A stretch of 5,508 bases of DNA from a bacterium (GCA_003645115.1 QNEG01000132.1:1-5508), one strand, 5' to 3'. Positions 1-5,508 are shown, counted from the first letter of the stretch. Notes: generated by a model from the letters alone, not told the origin. Numbers and translations are program-made.

Positions 1-18
1 CTTCAACATAGTCCTCGA
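1..18 (-). other. Possible start region of a following gene
   Basis: The 18 bases after the stop read TCGAGGACTATGTTGAAG on the minus strand. GAGGA (16..12) is followed by ATG (9..7) after only two bases, which is short for a ribosome site, and by TTG (6..4) after five bases. A gene starting Met-Leu-Lys or Met-Lys here would lie within 15 bases of the stop and be co-transcribed. Too little sequence is visible to decide. Confidence 0.2.
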
Positions 19-3000
19 TTACGGCATATATGGTCGGAAATAAAGAATTGTAATCAACAATTGTCTATCCTCATAAACCGAAGACATAGTTGGAGCAACT
101 AATTGTAGCCAAAGTCTTAGCTGTTGTGATGCTGGGATATTGTTTCCAAATGGTCCGAAATAAGTGTCTGTTGCCCAGGTGCGAGTATTTTTGACTCCAT
201 CCCATACCGGCTGGAATATAGGCATAGTAGTTGACATATCCTCGAATCTGGCTCTCAATGAGAATACATCGAAATCTGGCAAGTATGCCGGAAACCAAGC
301 ACCCGATGGGTCATATACACTTAATCCATAATCCAGCGGGAAATTACCACAGTTGGTGATTACCGGTGCAGAATCCAGTTCGGTGGTCTTGGTCTCGGTT
401 ACGCTCATAGTATCAAAGTTTATGGTATCATTTTCCATACAAACCGCAATATTCACCACCATAAAATCATAATATGCGACAAATGAAGTTGGTTCCGTGC
501 AGGTGACTGTATGTGCTCTCGCACCGCCATCCGACCAATAATCGAACACATAAGCAGTATCGCCATCAGAAATATAATCCAGCGCGCTAACCTCGATTGT
601 ATCTGGTTCATCATAACTTACCCAGTTGGCAGCAATACTGGTGTAATAGAACATAGAGTCCGCAATTCTAATCCAGCCGTAATGGTCTCCCGATGGCGAT
701 TTCATCACTCTAATTTTCACTTTTCCATCGTATGAAGCCAGATGTTGCTTCGGTGTATCCAAAGTATCGAAACGGATAGTTCCTGTGGAGCCATCCTCCC
801 AGTGGAGGAAATCGAACTTATACATTTCATCGGCGGACATATCGCAACCGGAGACCTGAACACGAATAATCTCGCCCGGAATGAACCATAGTTCTGCATT
901 GCCCGATTCTGCGCCCTCGAATAACTCCGGACCGATAATAATCATACCAAAAGTGTCCGCCACCGGGTCCTTGGTGACTCTGCATACATATTCCAATTGG
1001 TAATTTGCGATAAATGTAGTATCGCTTTCCAAAGGACCGACAGTCCTGGTCAATTCTGGCGAATCATCCCATCTGGTGAAACTATATCGAATAGTATCGC
1101 CTGAATAATCGGGATTAGTAGCCTTTATTATATGATTAGAACCCCTCGCCCAATAATAAGTCAGCGAATCGACACCGATAACAGTATCGCCATCGATTAT
1201 GAAACCGCCCCAATCCTGTCGGGGATTTTTCATAAAAGTCACTATAATTCCTGTTCCATACACTGCCACAGCGGATTCTGGCTCATTCACTATGAAATTT
1301 AGATTATGCGAGAAAGAATCGGCATCAGAAAGTCCACTCCATCGGTCGAATACGAATAATGTTCCCGCATAGGAAATCACCGAATCGGTGGTCAATGTAG
1401 CCACAGAACCCTCGTCATACCAGCCATCGCCAGATTGAGTGGGGGTAGCACCGCTACAACCAGTATATCCAATACCGATTCGATGTTGAGTCAGGAATTG
1501 CCAATTTATTTCCGAATTGGTCTCTATAGTGAATGTGAATTGATTGGTATCGCCCTCGACAGGGACAGAACCCATTCCCTCCCAGCCGGTGCATATATGT
1601 CTGGTGCCAGTTTCATATATTGTATCCTCCACGCTGGCGTGTATTACAGTTCCCGAAGGATAATAATATTCTCCAACTGGCGGCTCGGGACTTCCATAGG
1701 GTGATGTCACGGTCAATATCACCGCATCAGAAATGTGTATCCATTGCCAGGTAACCGATGAATGCTCATCGATAGTGAATTCGAAAGTAGTTGCAGGCGA
1801 TGTATCGGGTGCAGAACCAGTGCCGATAAATCCTGTGCAAATCATTGTGTCATCCGGTGAGGTAACATTACCGGTAACATAAGTTCCCGCCTCATACCAA
1901 TGAATTCCATTAGGTGGAATCGGGTCGTCGAATTCGCTATATATTTCCAGACTATATCGAACTATACCATCCCATATCCAGGTTATTGTAGTATTTTCAT
2001 CGATAGTAAAGGAAGTGGAATTAGAAGAACCCGATGGCAATACCGAACCTTCACCTATCCATCCTGTGCAGTAGTGCCATTCATCATCCACATATACGGA
2101 TTCCTCCACGGTAGCGGTGATTATAGTGCCCTCGGGATAAACAGTCATTCCGGTTGGAGTAGGCGAGCCGAATGGTGAATATACCCACAATGTGCAAACA
2201 GCTCCAGTCCAATATTCCCATTGCCAGGTGATTTCCGATGGTTCCATAATGGCAAATGATACCGATGTTCCGGAGCCACTATCAGGGACGGAACCTCCGC
2301 CAATCCATCCAGTGCAGAAATACCATCCATCTGGAGAAGTGACCGAAGCGGTGACCTCGGCACCCTCGGAATAATAATGAGTTCCTTCAGGTGGTTCAGG
2401 AGCATCATAACCGCCGGGATTATTCACCGTAAGTGGATAAGTAATCGGTCCACTCCACTGCCATACAATCCAGGAATCCTCCTCTATAGTGAATGTAACA
2501 GTGGAAGTTTCCCCGGAATCGGGAACGGAACCTCCGCCAAGCCATCCTCTGCAATATCGCCATTCACCGCCACCCCATACGGAATCTTGCACATAACAGG
2601 TCAATTCTGTGCCGATGGGGAAATAGTTCACTCCGGATGGCACCGGATAACCATACACCGAAAATACCATAAGCGTAACTATTTCACCAGTATCGGATAC
2701 AGTGACCCAGTTCCAGGTAATAGATGATGGCTCGTCCAAAACAAACGATGCAGTATCACCGTAGCCATCAGATAATGAACCGGTGCCAGTCCATCCGAGC
2801 ACATATGCAGAATCATCCGGTGATGTAACATAGGCGAGAATATAACTTCCCTCGGAATACCAATGCGTTCCCACTGCGGGTTCTGGAGCATCATATCCAT
2901 CGGGATTATTCACCGTAAATGTATGCTCGGTTTCATATTCCCACCAAATTTCGGAATCTTCCCATATAGTAAATGTAGTTGAGCAAGTATCGCCCTCGGC

Positions 3001-5508
3001 AGGGACAGAACCGGAGCCAGTCCATCCCTGACAGATATATCTCGTATCGGTACCAGAATATGAAGTGCAAGGCACGGAATGAATCACCTCTGTTCCCTGG
3101 TCGAAATACAATGTTTCCACACCCACCACGGGATTATGGACTATCAACTTAAGTTGCTCTATCCATAACCAGGTAACCGATGCAGAATCGGTAACAGTAA
3201 AATTAAATGAAGTTCCTCCGCCACTGGATAATGGACCGGTTCCCATATATCCAATGCAGGTCATATGATTTATGGTGTCTGGTGAGGTAACCGAACCATT
3301 TTGCTCGGTTCCTGCCTCCAGCCAACACTCCCCTACTGGTGGAACGGGGTCATCGTATTCGCTAAATACCTGGAAATGATATTGATGGAGCCATTGCGCT
3401 TGCTCGATAGCTCCACCAGTAACAGTAAATGTAGCTGGATTATCTGTGCCTGTGTATTGGTCGCCAGTCCAGCCATCGAATACAAAGCGTTGTTGTCCGG
3501 TAGAATCGGCGACCGAATCTATCTGAACAGTAGCCTCGGTGCCACTTTCATACCAGCCCTCGCCCGATGGAGTTCCGTGTCCATTGGCATCGACAGTAAT
3601 ATAATAATCGGTAACGAAATCGGCGGTGAAAGTAGTTCCGCTATTCACTGTAATATTACGCAGGACAGTGGAAATTCCATCTTCCCAGCCGATAAACCGA
3701 TATCTTCCATCGGTATCGAACATTGCTATAGAATCGACAAAAATTTCATGAGAACTTCCCAGCGAGACAAATAGAGTGCAAGGAGAATTATACCATAAAC
3801 CATCCACACGAACAGTATCCGGTCCGCCGTTTGTTCGAGTGATAAATTGAGCGCCGGCGAGAGTATATTCAGCATTTGCAGTATATGGAGCGTCCATAGT
3901 AATATCTGTGGAGAAATTAGTGGGTTCGGTAACTGGTGCGCCAGTCCATTGGACGAAATCGTATCTGATTCCATCGTCCCATACGAATTCATCAGTAGAA
4001 ATGGGGACAGTAGTGCCCTCATTATGCCATCCCGCACCGGTCAAAGTTGGAGCAATTGGAGTGCCCGAATAGGTCAAAGTCAATCTGTGTTGAGTAGTCC
4101 AATTGGCAACCACAGTATGAGTATTGTTCATAGTCATCGCAGTAGATTGCGAAGAATTGGTTCCGGTGGCATCGCCAGTCCAGGTATTAAAAATATGCCT
4201 GGTTTCACCATCGTAAATTATACTATCATTCATACATCCGTAAGCGATTGAGCCGTTATCATACCATCCCTCGCTACCGATACAGGGAGATGAATATCCA
4301 TTCTCATCGACCTCCAGCCACCATTGTTCTCGATAGTCTGCGACGATAGAATCTGCACCTGAAATAGTTCCCGAAGGTGGAACTGGACAGAACCATCTAT
4401 GAGTGCTGGAACTGGCTGATGAGTTGAATCCGTAACTGTATGGGTGAATAGTGCCCTCGGCTGCCCAGAATGCATAGCAATTTCCATCCCATACTGAATG
4501 TGGACTGCCATCCACTGTGACTGTGGCATAATTAGAAGAGGTCAATGGAGCACCCACCACAGTTTGTGCACAAAATGCTACTCGATATTCACTGTTCCAA
4601 TTAGCGACGGCAGTTCGTGCTGCGGTCATAGATATCGAACTGGACGCGGAGTTATTTGTTCCGGTGGCATCGCCACTCCAATGGGAAAATACATATCGTG
4701 TTCCACCAACACCTGTCACGATGGAATCATTTACGCAAGCTTGAGCCGAAGTCCCGTGATTATACCAACCTTCCACACCGGGACAGGGAGAAGAATGCCC
4801 ATTTTCATCGACCTCCAGCCACCACTGTTCGGCATAATATGCTCGGATAGTATCACCTGCAGAAATCATCCCCGATGGCGGAGAAGAACAATACCATCGA
4901 TGAGTAGAACCGCTGCTGGAAGAAGTCGAGGAGAAAGAATAATTATGGGAACTACCACAGGCGACCCAGACATCATAGGGATTTCCATCCCACACTGAAT
5001 GAGGAGTGCCATCCAGTGTCAATGTTGCATAATTTGATGAGGATAAATCGGTTCCCGATGTGGTAGTATAAGCCTCGAAAACGAGATGATATTGGCAATT
5101 GAAATTAGCAGTAACAGTCCAGTCGCTGGATGGTGATGTAATGGAGTGAGTTTGTCCACCACCATCAGACCAACTGGACCAAGTATATCTATTCATCCCG
5201 GAATATTGCGGAGAATTTACCGAAATAGTATGATTTGTTCCCGGTAACCAATAGAAAGTGACCGGTGCAGTATATGTAGAACCATCTACTATTACCTCGA
5301 GCCCTGAAGGATTCGTTGAAACCGTGGTCGCCGGGAGATATTGAGATACATAAGTTCCCCAGCAATATCCACTTCGCTGGATAGATGCAGTATTACTATA
5401 TGTAGTTCCGTGATAAATTTTAATTCTACCGCCGCCACCGGAATTACCCGATGCACCGTTTTGACCATCACCTTGATGGTCGCCCATATGCGGACCACCG
5501 GCACCACC
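19..5508 (-). CDS. Giant multi-module surface protein with InlB-like repeats (5' partial)
   Basis: The reading frame is open from the window edge to a TAA stop (21..19). The first Met codon (5487) is probably internal: the seven codons before it (GGAGGPH) continue the same Gly-rich composition, and the bases upstream (GGTGGTCCGCAT) hold no purine-rich ribosome site. The product has about 20 tandem beta modules of 75 to 90 residues. Most carry the signature of the divergent InlB B-repeat family: a G-W-Y-x-x-G-T turn, an R-Y-x-F-x-x-W core and a closing A-N-W/F or W-x-W strand. An Ig-like domain follows at residues 1676-1822. Residues 27-54 are an unassigned linker. No catalytic motif, membrane helix, LPXTG motif or coiled coil is visible, and any signal peptide lies outside the window. 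Only 12 Lys occur in 1822 residues. By family analogy it is exported and acts as a stalk, adhesin or surface-layer component; that role is inferred. The long frame and in-frame repeats make the coding call secure. Confidence 0.95.
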   Translation of the reverse strand, partial: GGAGGPHMGDHQGDGQNGASGNSGGGGRIKIYHGTTYSNTASIQRSGYCWGTYVSQYLPATTVSTNPSGLEVIVDGSTYTAPVTFYWLPGTNHTISVNSPQYSGMNRYTWSSWSDGGGQTHSITSPSSDWTVTANFNCQYHLVFEAYTTTSGTDLSSSNYATLTLDGTPHSVWDGNPYDVWVACGSSHNYSFSSTSSSSGSTHRWYCSSPPSGMISAGDTIRAYYAEQWWLEVDENGHSSPCPGVEGWYNHGTSAQACVNDSIVTGVGGTRYVFSHWSGDATGTNNSASSSISMTAARTAVANWNSEYRVAFCAQTVVGAPLTSSNYATVTVDGSPHSVWDGNCYAFWAAEGTIHPYSYGFNSSASSSTHRWFCPVPPSGTISGADSIVADYREQWWLEVDENGYSSPCIGSEGWYDNGSIAYGCMNDSIIYDGETRHIFNTWTGDATGTNSSQSTAMTMNNTHTVVANWTTQHRLTLTYSGTPIAPTLTGAGWHNEGTTVPISTDEFVWDDGIRYDFVQWTGAPVTEPTNFSTDITMDAPYTANAEYTLAGAQFITRTNGGPDTVRVDGLWYNSPCTLFVSLGSSHEIFVDSIAMFDTDGRYRFIGWEDGISTVLRNITVNSGTTFTADFVTDYYITVDANGHGTPSGEGWYESGTEATVQIDSVADSTGQQRFVFDGWTGDQYTGTDNPATFTVTGGAIEQAQWLHQYHFQVFSEYDDPVPPVGECWLEAGTEQNGSVTSPDTINHMTCIGYMGTGPLSSGGGTSFNFTVTDSASVTWLWIEQLKLIVHNPVVGVETLYFDQGTEVIHSVPCTSYSGTDTRYICQGWTGSGSVPAEGDTCSTTFTIWEDSEIWWEYETEHTFTVNNPDGYDAPEPAVGTHWYSEGSYILAYVTSPDDSAYVLGWTGTGSLSDGYGDTASFVLDEPSSITWNWVTVSDTGEIVTLMVFSVYGYPVPSGVNYFPIGTELTCYVQDSVWGGGEWRYCRGWLGGGSVPDSGETSTVTFTIEEDSWIVWQWSGPITYPLTVNNPGGYDAPEPPEGTHYYSEGAEVTASVTSPDGWYFCTGWIGGGSVPDSGSGTSVSFAIMEPSEITWQWEYWTGAVCTLWVYSPFGSPTPTGMTVYPEGTIITATVEESVYVDDEWHYCTGWIGEGSVLPSGSSNSTSFTIDENTTITWIWDGIVRYSLEIYSEFDDPIPPNGIHWYEAGTYVTGNVTSPDDTMICTGFIGTGSAPDTSPATTFEFTIDEHSSVTWQWIHISDAVILTVTSPYGSPEPPVGEYYYPSGTVIHASVEDTIYETGTRHICTGWEGMGSVPVEGDTNQFTFTIETNSEINWQFLTQHRIGIGYTGCSGATPTQSGDGWYDEGSVATLTTDSVISYAGTLFVFDRWSGLSDADSFSHNLNFIVNEPESAVAVYGTGIIVTFMKNPRQDWGGFIIDGDTVIGVDSLTYYWARGSNHIIKATNPDYSGDTIRYSFTRWDDSPELTRTVGPLESDTTFIANYQLEYVCRVTKDPVADTFGMIIIGPELFEGAESGNAELWFIPGEIIRVQVSGCDMSADEMYKFDFLHWEDGSTGTIRFDTLDTPKQHLASYDGKVKIRVMKSPSGDHYGWIRIADSMFYYTSIAANWVSYDEPDTIEVSALDYISDGDTAYVFDYWSDGGARAHTVTCTEPTSFVAYYDFMVVNIAVCMENDTINFDTMSVTETKTTELDSAPVITNCGNFPLDYGLSVYDPSGAWFPAYLPDFDVFSLRARFEDMSTTMPIFQPVWDGVKNTRTWATDTYFGPFGNNIPASQQLRLWLQLVAPTMSSVYEDRQLLITILYFRPYMP
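22..462 (-). other. C-terminal Ig-like beta domain
   Basis: Residues 1676-1822. The first half reads D-T-I-N-F-D-T-M-S-V-T-E-T, then V-I-T-N-C-G-N-F-P-L-D-Y-G-L, the pattern of bacterial Ig-like domains related to the ASPM/SPD-2/Hydin type. The second half has F-S-L-R-A-R-F, W-A-T-D-T-Y-F-G-P, N-N-I-P-A-S, L-W-L-Q-L-V-A-P-T and a final strand L-L-I-T-I ending R-P-Y-M-P before the stop. From memory, this combination recurs as the last domain of secreted proteins in several candidate phyla. No hydrophobic anchor, sortase motif or recognisable type IX sorting domain follows, so the attachment mode is unknown. It could be a sorting signal in itself; that is speculation. Confidence 0.65.
463..1251 (-). 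repeat. Three longer PEGA-like modules (18-20)
   Basis: Residues 1413-1499, 1500-1588 and 1589-1675. Each starts with a strand ending in (M/T)-K-(N/D/S)-P, followed by a G-x-I-I or G-W-I-R-I strand, a W-containing segment, an aromatic core (Y-S-F-T-R-W-D-D, F-D-F-L-H-W-E-D-G, V-F-D-Y-W-S-D-G-G) and a closing A-x-Y. They are about ten residues longer than the InlB-like modules. Eight of the 12 Lys residues of the visible protein are here, so composition changes at the start of this block. They are related to modules 1 and 7 but more divergent from one another than the A/B copies are. Confidence 0.65.
1252..1485 (-). other. Canonical InlB B-repeat-like module 17
   Basis: Residues 1335-1412. 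It returns to the ordinary pattern: G-D-G-W-Y-D-E-G-S-V-A turn, F-V-F-D-R-W-S-G core and an A-V-A-V-Y close, with none of the G-S-V-P or W-x-W features of the A/B modules. It caps the array on its C-terminal side as module 8 does on the N-terminal side. Confidence 0.75.
1486..1956 (-). repeat. A/B repeat unit 4
   Basis: Residues 1178-1334. The A module (1178-1255) has Y-S-E-F-D-D-P-I-P-P, E-A-G-T, V-T-S-P-D-D, I-C-T-G-F-I-G and V-T-W-Q-W. The B module (1256-1334) has S-P-Y-G-S-P-E-P-P, Y-Y-P-S-G-T, R-H-I-C-T-G-W, GSVPVEGDT and I-N-W-Q-F. Each of these two modules has a single Cys (1217 and 1299), so no disulfide inside a module is possible. This unit ends the A/B array. Confidence 0.8.
1957..2439 (-). 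repeat. A/B repeat unit 3
   Basis: Residues 1017-1177. The A module (1017-1096) has VNNPGGYDAPEP, T-H-Y-Y-S-E-G, V-T-S-P-D-G, F-C-T-G-W-I-G, GGSVPDSG and I-T-W-Q-W. The first 38 residues share 25 with the A module of unit 2, the closest A pair in the array. The B module (1097-1177) has S-P-F-G-S-P-T-P, V-Y-P-E-G-T, E-W-H-Y-C-T-G-W and I-T-W-I-W. Confidence 0.8.
2440..2925 (-). repeat. A/B repeat unit 2
   Basis: Residues 855-1016. The A module (855-936) has VNNPDGYDAPEP, T-H-W-Y-S-E-G, V-T-S-P-D-D and I-T-W-N-W. It is the only A/B module without the Cys before the G-W core: it reads Y-V-L-G-W. The B module (937-1016) has P-V-P-S-G, E-W-R-Y-C-R-G-W, GGGSVPDSG and I-V-W-Q-W. An exact 18-base match (2901-2918 and 2415-2432) links this unit to unit 3 at an offset of 486 bases, or 162 codons. 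Confidence 0.8.
2926..3381 (-). repeat. A/B repeat unit 1
   Basis: Residues 703-854. The A module (703-778) has F-S-E-Y-D-D-P-V-P-P, V-T-S-P-D, C-I-G-Y-M-G-T-G and V-T-W-L-W. The B module (779-854) has T-R-Y-I-C-Q-G-W-T-G, GSVPAEGDT, T-F-T-I and I-W-W-E-Y. A modules lack the extra stretch between the V-x-x-V strand and the Cys that B modules carry. This B module is divergent in its first half, where it lacks the G-S-P-x-P-P turn, and it has three Cys (807, 819, 835). The A module most resembles that of unit 4: 20 of the first 35 residues are identical. Confidence 0.8.
3382..3606 (-). other. Canonical InlB B-repeat-like module 8
   Basis: Residues 628-702. This is the clearest family member in the protein: ITVDANGHGTPSGEGWYESG, then R-F-V-F-D-G-W-T-G-D and a final A-Q-W strand. 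It supports assigning the rest of the array to the divergent InlB B-repeat family (Pfam Flg_new_2-like; named from memory, not searched). It stands directly before the A/B array, and a second canonical module (17) stands directly after it. Confidence 0.8.
3607..3855 (-). other. PEGA-like/InlB-like beta module 7
   Basis: Residues 545-627. R-T-N-G-G-P-D-T-V-R-V-D-G-L-W-Y opens the module, followed by S-P-C-T-L-F-V and a G-S-S-H turn, then R-Y-R-F-I-G-W-E-D-G and a closing T-A-D-F strand. It has the same layout as module 1 and as module 18 further along the protein. The only Cys is 570. The role is inferred to be structural. Confidence 0.65.
3856..4089 (-). other. InlB B-repeat-like module 6
   Basis: Residues 467-544. 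It has L-T-L-T-Y at the start, G-A-G-W-H-N-E-G-T-T-V as the turn, R-Y-D-F-V-Q-W-T-G as the core and a T-A-N-A-E-Y close. This is the ordinary divergent InlB-like pattern, without the Cys pair of the preceding units and without the W-x-W ending of the later A/B modules. It contains no Lys. It joins the unit X duplication to the next PEGA-like module. Confidence 0.7.
4090..4587 (-). repeat. Two-module unit X, copy 2
   Basis: Residues 301-466. It repeats copy 1 in order: SSNYATVTVDG, HSVWDGN, a shorter Ser-rich stretch, THRWFC, then WWLEVDENG, an E-G-W-Y-D-N-G turn, an R-H-I-F-N-T-W-T-G-D core and a closing A-N-W. Cys 402 and Cys 418 keep the 16-residue spacing of copy 1. Cys 306 and Cys 337 in the first module are additional and have no counterpart at the same places in copy 1. 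Divergence is spread along the copy and the frame is kept, so both copies look functional. Confidence 0.85.
4588..5091 (-). repeat. Two-module unit X, copy 1
   Basis: Residues 133-300. The first module (133-221) contains SSNYATLTLDG, then HSVWDGN, a Ser-rich stretch (185-194), THRWYC and an I-x-A-G-D-T-I-x-A-Y-Y strand; I do not recognise this module type. The second (222-300) begins WWLEVDENG and is InlB-like (E-G-W-Y-N-H-G-T, R-Y-V-F-S-H-W-S-G-D, closing A-N-W), with Cys 235 and Cys 251 added. The whole unit recurs immediately downstream with strong DNA similarity: the 60 bases from 4981 match those from 4480 at 51 positions, an offset of 501 bases or 167 codons. This indicates a whole-unit tandem duplication. 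Confidence 0.85.
5092..5325 (-). other. PEGA-like/InlB-like beta module 1
   Basis: Residues 55-132. The module opens with TNPSGLEVIVDG and continues with a P-V-T-F-x-W-x-P-G-T-x-H segment, then R-Y-T-W-S-S-W-S-D-G-G and a closing T-A-N-F strand. The N-P-S-G-x-x-V-x-V-D-G start resembles PEGA-type surface modules, and the W-S-D-G-G half resembles InlB-like repeats. The same composite type returns at residues 545-627 and 1413-1675. It is likely a small all-beta spacer; no binding activity can be assigned from sequence alone. Confidence 0.65.
5410..5508 (-). other. Tail of a glycine-rich region ending in GGGGRIKIYHG
   Basis: The seven residues before Met-1 and residues 1-26 are dominated by Gly, Asn, Asp and Ser, and finish with GNSGGGGRIKIYHG. 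Gly-rich segments closing with a run of Gly followed by R-I-K-I are, from memory, frequent in very large secreted proteins of uncultured bacteria, where they end a longer Gly-rich beta-structured body. The visible part is therefore probably the last fraction of a larger domain lying upstream. This supports placing the true start well outside the window. Confidence 0.6.

Noticed and set aside
1..64. A frame shifted by two reads T-I-V-D-Y-N-S-L-F-P-T-I-Y-A-V-I-E-D-Y-V-E and runs off the window, suggesting a frameshift near the C-terminus.
   Set aside because: The annotated frame already completes the expected final beta strand and stops at a plausible domain end (R-P-Y-M-P). The shifted frame has TGA and TAG stops just upstream (in the stretch under S-V-Y-E-D) and no usual start codon, so its protein-like look is probably chance.
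3301..3774. Plus-strand open frame of 157 codons spanning modules 7-9.
   Set aside because: It crosses module borders of the opposite-strand gene, has no recognisable motif, and its repeated composition follows from the sense repeats.
4902..4935. Ser-rich low-complexity stretch (residues 185-194) as a possible slippage tract or linker.
   Set aside because: Mixed Ser codons are used, there is no mononucleotide or short-unit run long enough for slippage, and it sits inside a module conserved in copy 2.
4498..4998. Longest plus-strand open frame (166 codons).
   Set aside because: It lies antisense to the duplicated unit X, has a Cys-, His- and Arg-rich composition unlike a real protein, and no ribosome site or domain. 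It is a shadow of the codon pattern of the real gene.
1486..5091. Repetitive DNA considered as a CRISPR array or mobile-element repeat.
   Set aside because: The periods are long (about 470 to 500 bases), always whole codons and imperfect, and they encode conserved beta modules. There are no short identical repeats with unique spacers and no terminal inverted repeats.

Overview
The window holds one thing: the 3' part of a very large minus-strand gene. It is open from the right-hand edge (5508) to a TAA stop at 21..19, at least 1829 codons. Only 18 bases lie outside it. There is no RNA gene, mobile element or CRISPR array, no visible promoter or terminator, and no convincing second gene. The plus strand has only short, compositionally implausible open frames.

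The product is a modular extracellular or cell-surface protein. From N- to C-terminus (right to left in the window) it has: the tail of a glycine-rich region; a PEGA-like/InlB-like beta module; two copies of a two-module unit with a Cys pair; a spaced series of InlB B-repeat-like modules; four copies of an alternating A/B two-module unit rich in Trp with a C-x-G-W motif; another InlB-like module; three longer PEGA-like modules; and a C-terminal Ig-like beta domain that ends at the stop. I count about 20 modules of roughly 75 to 90 residues. Residue numbers throughout count the internal Met at 5487 as residue 1; the real start is upstream, outside the window.

The organism is probably an uncultured Gram-negative-type bacterium of moderate GC content. 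Giant lysine-poor proteins of this design (Gly-rich stretch, InlB-like repeats, final Ig-like domain) are, from memory, common in candidate phyla such as WOR-3/Stahlbacteria and relatives. That assignment is weak, because no marker gene is present. No enzyme motif is visible. A structural or adhesive surface role is inferred from architecture only.

The most interesting points are internal: an almost complete absence of lysine over about 1400 residues, an alternating A/B repeat array with a lone conserved Cys, a duplicated unit containing a module type I do not recognise, and signs of exchange between neighbouring repeats.
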